64,000 nt of DNA from Apostichopus japonicus. Taxonomy: Eukaryota > Echinodermata > Holothuroidea > Aspidochirotida > Stichopodidae. Positions within the stretch are counted from its first letter, which is position 1. The number at the start of each line of letters is the position of its first letter. Position numbers and translations under genes: made by a program. The notes under the pieces were generated by a model. That model ran no database searches, had not been told where the DNA came from, and saw only the letters and a program-made list of their open reading frames with translations. Shown in pieces: positions 58,001 to 64,000 of this stretch. Location: assembly GCF_037975245.1 (NCBI RefSeq), contig NC_092573.1, positions 2,852,501-2,916,500 on the forward strand. Reading direction: 5' to 3'.

Positions 58001-60967
58001 TGGCACAAAAAGCCAGATTCTGATGACAGCTGCCTCAAGAAACCCAATAAATGGCCTAATAAGCACCGAGCCATCAATGTGGACCATTACCGAAACATCG
58101 ATGCGTGTTAGTCTTCCACCCCTTCCTCTAATGCTATTTAAGTCCACATGTGGGCATATCCTGCAAATTTACCGGTAGCCCACAGGGGTTTGAGTTGGGA
58201 GAAAGGCCTTGACAGCTTGAAACGACAAATGATGCCAACTTCCCTCAAGTTAAAAGTCTGGCTGAGTTGGCAAGGCCAGTCAGCATGAAAGAGAAAAAAC
58301 TTTTTTTGCATTTCTGTCACCAAAGTTGCACATCTTTTTGGTTGCTATTTTGCCTCACAGGTGCCATCTCCTGCGATCTGGGGGGTGCTGAAATCTCAAA
58401 TTTTCTCTGTACGCTCCGCGCCAACCAAGGTGGCGCTCCGCTTAGATAGTAAACTCCGCCCCCCCACAAGAAAGAACAGCCCCCCATGGCCCCCCACTCA
58501 AAAAATCCTAGCTACGCCACTGTGCGTGTAATTTTTTGTAAAATAAATTTGCAAAAAGAGTACACCATCATTCTGATAAAGTGAAGGTGAGAGGGGCACT
58601 CTGACTGCATCAATAGTCTCCATCTGGAAGGGGGCATCCAAGATGAAATGGCCTGGAGTAGCCTGGTAAAAAGTAGTTTGCATCACCACCTACTCCCCAA
58701 AGACGTAAATCCCAGCTCATTGCTCGAATTTGCAAATATATGCCCGGCAAACCATGAATACATGATTTATTGGAAATAAATTTTACTCCAAACTTTCACG
58801 AAAAGTAGCACCAGATTGCACCGAGGACCTCCATATTTTGTGAAATTTTCCCAAAGGGGAGGGGGGCACCCACTCCCCTTAGACCCCTCCCCCAGGACGA
58901 CGATTAGGCATTTCCCATCTGGGCCCCCCCTTCGGCGAAATCCTGGATCCGCCACTGCAGACTACTACTAGATGAATAATAATTTTCAATTACTGTAACT
59001 TACTTTGGCCTGTGAGGCTGACAGACTCCTAGTAGATGGATAATGTTTTTCTATTGGCCAGTGAGGCTGACAGACTGCTACTAGATAGATAATGTTTCTC
59101 CATTGACCAGTGAGGCTAACAGACTGCTACTAGATGGATAGTAATATTTAAAACTTACCTCATATGTTTCTCTAGCGTCTTTATATGCTTCTGCAGCAAA
59201 TTCAATTTTACCCTTTTGGAGGTAGGCCTAAATTTCGACAAAACAGAGAGAAAACTTGTATGAATTCCAAAAATTGTGTAAAACTTCCACCGTCACAGCA
59301 CCACTGTGCAGTGGGTACTACTGTATGGTGTGAAGTATCAGATCATGTCACCAGTATGCATTGTTGACAGTTTGTGACAAACTACAGTCATTGTACTAAT
59401 TAACCAGTTATGCTTATTTTAGAGTAGATAGTGAACCCATGTGTTACTATTCCCCATCTTGTTAAGTGAACAGTGATACTATTTTCCTACTTCATATGGA
59501 TGTATGTTTTACATGCTGGCTCATATGCATTTAGAGTAATTCACAGTGCCCTCTGCCACTATCTCACCCCCCACCCCCCCAACCCCCATTCTCTTTGATT
59601 TCTTGATATGTGAACAAACCTCTGATCTTATTCAAATGTTTGATGGACATATAATGATAATAAACATAGTAACTATTACTAACAATAGTAATGTAAAATG
59701 TACAGTACCACTGTTGAAGGACAAAAATATCTATGAAAATGAAAATGAACATTGAATTTATTCATATTTAAAGAAGTAACAAATATCAGAAACACTATAT
59801 TGTAAATACCTCTATAGATGTTGGTTTAATATCAATGCACTTTTGAGCATCATCTCTAGCCATATAATGATACTCTAGCATCAAGAATGCCTCTGCTCTC
59901 CCCAGATAACTTTCGTAGTGTTCATCATCACATTTTACAGCTTCTGTGAAAGACATCATAGCTTGTAGGGAGCTCCCTTTATCAAGGTGCGACTTTCCTC
60001 TTGCACATGCCTTCTTTGCCCTCTCCTATGTGTGGTAAAAGATATCAAAGCACATTTAGTAAATTTGAATGTATGCTTCCTCTCTCTCTTCCCCTTTGTG
60101 CAATCTTCTCTGATAAGCACTGTTTATTTGTCTCTAGCAAGACGCTCATTGTTAAATTGTAGCAAGTCACAGTCAACACTACAGTTGGGATAGATGTTGG
60201 CTTACTGTACGTTCACTTGAAATTACAAATCAAAATGTTGGTTAGGCTTGGGCCCTGACTGTTTTGTAACTAAAATTTTACCAGACCACTGGGACAGTGG
60301 GAGCAAGTGCATTGTAGGCCTAATAAAGTTAGGATAGCATGCACACCACACTAGGGCCATGCTAGAGCCGTATATCTAGAGACTGCTCCGGCCAATGCCT
60401 GACAGCATGAAACTAAAACTCCCATTTTGTCAACTGTAGTGTTGGCACCAAGGGCAAACCTCTAGACGATTTCATTGAGTTGACTGCAACTTATAATAAT
60501 AAAGTAATAATCATCAGCAGTTATTTTTACGATGCTTAAGAGACCACAAATGTGGGAGGGACCCGCAAGGGCTTGCTTCCAATTCAACATTTTAACTCAA
60601 ATTTGGAATCTATTAAATTTAAGGAGTCATTTCAGATGGGAAAACTGTAGATTGCTCTTGGATGAAAAACCCACCTTAGGATGATCCGACCGGGTGTCGA
60701 ACCCGGAACCTACAGATGGCGAGGCCTAATTGCTTCAAATGCCACCGCCTTTATCCACTCCGCCACAGCTCCCGTAACTGTTTCGATATTTCCCCAAGAA
60801 ACCTCAGCCAGGACACAATAAGCTTTAGGCTACACACTCTGCATATACTTAACTAGTTTTACCTACAGTAGCCTATGCAGGCACAGCCTATACTGCAGCC
60901 TACATTTAGTCTAATGCTTAGGCTAGGCCTAGGATATTTACTTGGTCATGCTTACCTTGTTAGACAT
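52018..60967 (-). CDS. TPR protein with C-terminal membrane segments (7 exons)
   Basis: Seven exons join in perfect phase on the minus strand: 60956-60967 (MSNK, donor AAG|GTAAGC), 59810-60025, 59159-59227, 55408-55492, 53709-53809, 53067-53196 and 52018-52085 with the stop. All introns are GT-AG. The 226-residue product has three tetratricopeptide repeats: about 8-41, 42-75 (YLGRAEAFLMLEYHYMARDD) and 77-110 (AYLQKGKIEFAAEAYKDARE). Two hydrophobic stretches follow at about 138-155 (GVGTFAGIIFLLVNELLL) and 162-184, then a Pro/Lys-rich tail ending KKKR. Lys at -3 and -4 fits a KKXX retrieval signal of ER membrane proteins with a cytosolic tail. TPRs bind partner proteins, so an ER-anchored co-chaperone-like adaptor is plausible but inferred. 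I do not recognise a named orthologue. JMJD7 starts 676 bases upstream on the other strand. Confidence 0.88.
52440..52760. repeat. ATACT-rich degenerate minisatellite
   Basis: Irregular repetition of TATACTA, ACTACAG and CCTATAC over about 320 bases. It lies in the last two introns' region, within intron 6 of the TPR gene. Confidence 0.8.
52914..52990 (+). repeat. tRNA-like sequence, probable SINE head or tRNA pseudogene
   Basis: GGGTAGCTCAGTTGATAGA resembles an A box and D arm, GGTCACTGGTTCCAATCCCA a B box and T arm, and TTTGTAA a Thr(TGT)-type anticodon loop. The acceptor ends do not pair and the anticodon stem is poor, so a functional tRNA is unlikely. It lies in an intron, on the strand opposite to the host gene. 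Confidence 0.55.
53197..53708. other. Intron 5 of the TPR gene
   Basis: AT-rich intron with normal splice ends. No other feature is visible. Confidence 0.7.
53810..54779. other. Intron 4 of the TPR gene, left part
   Basis: AT-rich. A decayed partial echo of the adjacent exon appears at about 53860-53900 (ATGTGGAGGCCACTTTCATC against ATGGAGGCGTCTTTCATC at 53792), consistent with a local duplication. No further exon is needed by phase. Confidence 0.5.
54780..55015. repeat. GGATAGAGTATAAT minisatellite
   Basis: About 15 imperfect units of 14-16 bases (AGGATAGAGTATAAT and variants such as GGGATAGAGTA). It lies in intron 4 of the TPR gene. Confidence 0.9.
55081..55353 (-). repeat. tRNA-derived SINE, copy 1
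   Basis: On the minus strand the head reads GTGGCCGAGTGGATAAAGGC (A box of a Leu/Ser-type tRNA) and then GGGGTTCGATTCCCGGCC (B box). A body follows, with GGTGGGTTTTTCATCCAAG, TTTCCCATCTGAAATGA and CCCACATTCGTGG. The same order is found at 60521-60778. It sits in intron 4 of the TPR gene, on the same strand. Confidence 0.88.
55493..56247. other. Intron 3 of the TPR gene, left part
   Basis: No exon or repeat unit recognised. Phase is preserved directly between the exons at 59159-59227 and 55408-55492, so no coding exon is required here. Confidence 0.6.
56248..56592. mobile_element. hAT-like MITE, diverged
   Basis: The ends, CAGAGGGGAACATGTGCTC and GAGCACATCTCTG, are imperfect inverted repeats, and GCCGGGC occurs near both. 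The interior has the same style of CTCAGGGG and GGTTCTCCCTCC-type runs as family A. I could not find a target-site duplication, so assignment rests on the ends alone. Confidence 0.45.
57005..57083. repeat. ~50-bp minisatellite, left part
   Basis: Units built on GGCCAGTGAGGCTGACAGAC and CTAGATGGATAA recur with a 53-base spacing here and 49-base spacing at 58958-59135. The nested hAT complex lies between the two parts. Confidence 0.75.
57199..58522. mobile_element. Inner hAT element, 1324 bp
   Basis: CAGTGGCGTAGCTA at the left and TAGCTACGCCACTG at the right are perfect 14-base inverted repeats. TGCGTGAT precedes and TGCGTGTA follows, an 8-bp duplication with two differences. A phrase with TACGCTCCGCGCCAACC and GGCGCTCCGCTTAGATAGT occurs near both ends (about 57335 and 58409) in the same orientation. 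No transposase frame is intact. Confidence 0.8.
57731..57928. mobile_element. Small palindromic MITE inside the inner hAT
   Basis: ATTTCATTCCATTGGAGTGA at about 57735 is repeated inverted, ending near 57922. Further inverted words (TCCATTGGAGTAA, AACTCCAATAGAGTTAA) fill the interior. It is a third level of nesting within the 57-59 kb complex. Confidence 0.7.
58958..59135. repeat. ~49-bp minisatellite, right part
   Basis: GTGAGGCTGACAGACT occurs at 59012, 59061 and 59110, spaced exactly 49 bases. CTACTAGATGGATAATG follows each. It continues the repeat at 57005-57083. Confidence 0.85.
59228..59809. other. Intron 2 of the TPR gene
   Basis: A C-rich run lies at 59567-59586. No other feature is visible. 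The flanking exons join in phase 0. Confidence 0.7.
60026..60520. other. Intron 1 of the TPR gene, left part
   Basis: No exon or repeat unit recognised. Confidence 0.6.
60521..60778 (-). repeat. tRNA-derived SINE, copy 2
   Basis: Same family and orientation as 55081-55353. The tRNA-like head on the minus strand (GCTGTGGCGGAGTGGATAAA) leads to a B box GGGTTCGACACCCGG. The body has AAGCCCTTGCGGGTCCC and the end CTTAAGCATCGTAAAAATAA. It is slightly shorter, with a deletion of about 20 bases in the body. It lies in intron 1 of the TPR gene. Confidence 0.88.
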
Positions 60968-61643
60968 AATGGTAGGCTAAAGAAGCTCAATGTTCGTCAC
61001 CTTTCTGCCAGCAATATGTGGTAACCTCACTAAACACTGATTAAAGTTGGTCGGTGATTTCGTGCTCTATTTTCTCATGAAGCCGTACTGTTATATGCCT
61101 ATGGGTAACAATGTCTAGATCACTTCTATCTAACGCCTACAGTAGCTACAGGTATCGACTTTTGGGGTTAGTGTGTACAGATCCTTTTCTATGGTACAGA
61201 TTGTCTTCAGACATACTGTATACACCGTATCACATTGGAGTTTGGTTTACACACAGAGCTTATCATTGGGAACTTGTTTACTTTTGTTACCCCACACCTT
61301 TGACCGAGTGACTTTCCCAATTTCTTCTAATTTTACGTAACGACAGGTAAATCAACTGAAAGGATACGACTTACGAAATCGTGTATCATTTCATTTGAAA
61401 TGTTTTATGATACTGCCACATGTTCGTTTAATTTTGGTTCTGAATAATCCATAAAATTCCGACTTTAGCGGAACAGGTTCTCAGTTGCCCACTACACTAC
61501 ATGTACTAAAATATTACGGTATTCAAACTCCATGCTCAAAAATCAAAGGTAGGAAGTTTCTGGTACTGCACAAGGTTGACCTGAACAAGTATTTTCCCTA
61601 GTTATCTCCATGAGTAATTGTCGAGCTGTGAATTCAAGAACCT
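60968..61643. promoter_or_regulatory. Shared upstream region of TPR gene and JMJD7
   Basis: The start codons of two divergent genes face each other 676 bases apart. The interval has no repeat and no TATA box in an obvious position. It should contain both transcription starts. TAGGCCTA-type motifs lie just inside the TPR gene at 60910-60935. Confidence 0.6.
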
Positions 61644-62424
61644 ATGGCAGAACAACAGGAGAGGAAATCAGATCTTATTTCTTGCTTTGAATATTTAGCA
61701 ACTGAAGCAAGGGGTGAGTTACCAAACTTAGCATGATTTATACCTTGGCTGAAGAAAACTGGATAAAATATATCTAATTATTTAAAACATGTCTTGTTAA
61801 AGGATCTAACAGTGTTTGAACTGAATCATTATAGGAATCATCTGTACCGTTGCTTTGTTTAATGAAACTAGAAGAATTTTTATCCACCACGATGAGCTTG
61901 GGAGACTTAATCTGTACTGTAGTGTATAGCAAGACAATGTTCTTGATACCTGTGATATCATACTGCAAGGGTATTTGAGCTGTCAACATCCATAACCCAT
62001 TAACTAATTAATAAGTTACAGTAAAATTTGTAACATTAGTCCTACTTTCTGCATAATAAAAATATATAGGGGATTCATTCAAAGATGTCACAATGATTTT
62101 GTAAACAGTCAGTAGTGGTACATTAAGTGAAAGTGAAGTCATATATGTTAAATTCAAGAGCATGGCATGAAAGTTTCAAGAAGTATCATTAGAACTTGGT
62201 TCACATATGTTTTTGAAAAACCATCTGCAATAACAAAATACTATTTTTATATATATTCATATATTTTCAGATCTTTATTTGTCAGAAAAAGTCCCAGTGA
62301 TTGACAAAGCTCCATCTGCTCTTACTTTCCATCGTCGATGGGTGACTTCAAATAGACCTGTCATCATAAAAAATGCAGTAACAAAATGGCCAGCTTTGGA
62401 AATATGGAACTTGAATTACCTCAG
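61644..62424 (+). CDS. JMJD7: JMJD7, first two coding exons (gene runs off the window)
   Basis: Exon 1 is 61644-61713 (MAEQQERKSDLISCFEYLAT and three more residues, donor G|GTGAGT). Exon 2 is 62271-62424, after ATATTTTCAG, ending TACCTCAG|GTAAAG. They join in phase. The product's first 74 residues follow the N-terminus of JMJD7: LYLSEKVPVID, then FHRRWVTSNRPVIIKNAV and KWPALEIWNLNYLR, which closely match the family's FYRDWV, RPCIIRNA and HWPAL..W.L.Y.R pattern. JMJD7 is a JmjC 2-oxoglutarate oxygenase known to hydroxylate a lysine in the GTPases DRG1/DRG2. Its iron-binding HxD...H residues lie in later exons, which I did not find before 64000. Exon 2 ends in phase 2, so the rest lies downstream. 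Confidence 0.92.
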
Positions 62425-63633
62425 GTAAAGTAGGACCTCTTCCAGTTATTTTTCATGAATAATTACACAACTACAATCAGTAGGGAACCACCAGATGTAG
62501 ACAGTCCAGCATTTCAGTTCCTTGTCATCCATCCAGGATGACCTCATGCCAGACATTTCATTGATGTTGAATTGATGTTAAGCAAAACCAAAACATCTGG
62601 CTTTGATGTGTTTGAAACACATTTTAAAAATTCTACTTGTATGTGTACATATACTGAAGGCCTCCTGGTTTCAGTACAGAAATGTACATATACAGTATAC
62701 ATAAAACAGTGTAAACATCAAGTAGAATTTCATTACATATAAAGTGATAATTTCCAGAGCCTCTTCATATAAATGTATTGCTATTGAACTTATTAATGAG
62801 TATTAACACCTTGAAATACATTTTTTCCAACAAACCAATGGATGCTTTTCAGTGTTGCAAATATCATTGAAAAGAGACGCACCGAAGGGGGGACGTGGAA
62901 GGGGTCCTAGCAGGCTAGCAGTACGAAATACGGCACAACGCAATAGTATCCAGTTTCATCAGTATATTGGCAGCATAAGTTCAGAACTGTTAAGAACATC
63001 CTCTGCCCAGTATTAATTAAAGATGATAGCCAGCATCCTTCAAACCTTCAAACATCTAGGGAAGCAGTGTCATCACAACCAGAAAACTCTTGCCATCAAC
63101 CCCAAAAAATATCTGTTTTCTTCAATTAATTAATTTCACTATTAAAACTTGCTGTCATAGAACCTCTTGGTCAGCATTGAACAAACAGCATGGCCCCAAC
63201 TGGTGACTGACTGCTTCACTCATGCAGCGTAACAATATTTGGTGAATTCCAGCGTGACTGATGGGACATTTGATAGAAAAGTCCAACAAAGAAAGTTATA
63301 TTGTTGAGAAGTGGGAGGGGGCAGAAGGCTATAAATTGCAACATTCACTTGGGCTACCCCCAGCTGGTCCATCATTAAAGAACTGTTCACATAAGTGTGT
63401 TCCTTTTTAGTAGGGAGCACTTAGAGTAGCCCTGTGACTGATGGGACATTTGGGACCACCATTTTTAGGTACCTTTAGTTAACTTGTAAGCGCTATCTCA
63501 GAATGAAAAGAAAGAGTTGGGTATATACCTCTCCTGGTAGCTACTTAATGTAGCTATATCAGAACACCACCATTGAGAGAATATTGGCATTAACTATTTC
63601 ACACAGTGGCATTTCCCTTGTGACTGATGGGAC
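62425..63633. other. Intron 2 of JMJD7
   Basis: No further JMJD7 exon was recognised. The phrase GTGACTGATGGGACATTTG occurs near 63255 and 63433, and its first part (GTGACTGATGGGAC) again near 63620, where the MITE is inserted. Confidence 0.5.
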
Positions 63634-64000
63634 CAAGGGCGTAGGAACCGGGGGGGCTGGGGGGGCGCCAGCCCCCCCAGTGAAAAATATGGGGGGGCGG
63701 AAGTATCGTTCCGCCCCCCCCCCCCCCCCCCCCGCTCCACAAGTCAGAAAACCCCTTTTTCATTTCAAAATGAGAAAAAAATCTCATTTGAAGCACCAAA
63801 TTGCATCTAAGGCCAGGTGAAAATGCAAAATTCTTTACAAAATGGAGTGGGTGTTGAAGTGTGCTATATTGCACCAAATTGCATCTGAGGCCACCTGGAA
63901 ATGCAAAAAAATTCCAAAGGGGAGGGGGATACCCCCTCCCCTTACACCCCTCCCCCAGGCCGGCCATCAGTCTTCAGCCCCCCCACTCAAAAGTACCTTC
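63634..64000 (-). mobile_element. hAT MITE family A, copy 3, cut by window edge
   Basis: The inverted copy starts CAAGGGCGTAGGAACC and runs through the same interior as the two other copies to AAAAGTACCTTC at 64000. About ten terminal bases (CTACGCCACTG) should lie just beyond. The left flank GATGGGAC (63626-63633) is the expected 8-bp target duplication. It is in the intron of JMJD7. Confidence 0.9.

Larger units (their letters stand above)
57084..58957. mobile_element. Outer hAT-like element, 1.87 kb, hosting nested elements
   Basis: It begins CAGGGGCGGATCCAG and ends CTGGATCCGCCACTG, inverted repeats with one mismatch in 15. CAGAC stands on both sides (57079-57083 and 58958-58962), a possible 5-bp target duplication. 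It contains the element at 57199-58522. A further hAT-like end, GCATCCGCCCCTG at about 57430-57442, marks another truncated insertion. The right part (58840-58910) resembles family A (AAAGGGGAGG and CCCCTCCCCCAGG). Confidence 0.65.

Noticed and set aside
63584-63967. Gly/Pro-rich frames on both strands, also at 47173-47456
   Set aside because: They are translations of G/C-runs in the hAT MITE, open on both strands by composition alone.

Overview
The window is animal nuclear DNA. Coding sequence is split into short exons with GT-AG introns, codon use and exon structure are metazoan, and AT-rich introns and spacers are crowded with miniature DNA transposons, satellites and tRNA-derived SINEs. 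The gene families (a JMJD7 orthologue, a TPR membrane protein, intronless KCTD-type BTB genes, a giant zinc-finger/PIN-like/CXC protein) and the repeat style suit a marine invertebrate. An echinoderm such as a sea cucumber is my best guess, but that is inference. Most of the listed short open frames are noise in repeats.

Layout. 0-12 kb: mostly repeats, with two candidate minus-strand exons (4626-4802, 8873-8934) on either side of a satellite full of AGGTCA half-sites (about 5280-8300). 12-16 kb: a truncated KCTD gene (12035-12349), a LINE reverse-transcriptase scrap and a 504-bp tandem triplication. 17-22.3 kb: one intact 1755-codon intronless frame on the minus strand. 23.5-25 kb: its likely upstream exon, a 597-bp transposon, and a small plus-strand gene (24569-24952) pointing the other way. 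25.8-27.5 kb: a 1.73-kb non-autonomous hAT element. 28.5-36.3 kb: a dead copia gag and several MITEs and duplicated blocks.

36.3-41 kb: a partial minus-strand gene (exons near 37.3, 38.3 and 40.7 kb) with a foldback transposon against one exon and a Penelope-type GIY-YIG relic in an intron. 43.3-47.4 kb: a fuller KCTD gene, then a second satellite with a hAT insertion and a third KCTD copy broken by a MITE. 47.9-50.3 kb: a mosaic of duplicated blocks and more satellite. 52.0-61.0 kb: a complete seven-exon minus-strand gene, rebuilt by splice phase, for a 226-residue TPR protein with two hydrophobic segments and a KKXX tail. 61.6 kb to the end: the first two exons of JMJD7, transcribed away from it across a 676-bp shared promoter region.

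The genes do not form one pathway. Two divergent gene pairs (near 23.5/24.6 kb and at 61 kb) suggest bidirectional promoters. The least understood protein is the 1755-residue one. The most unusual non-coding structures are the two satellites that carry regularly spaced nuclear-receptor-type half-sites.
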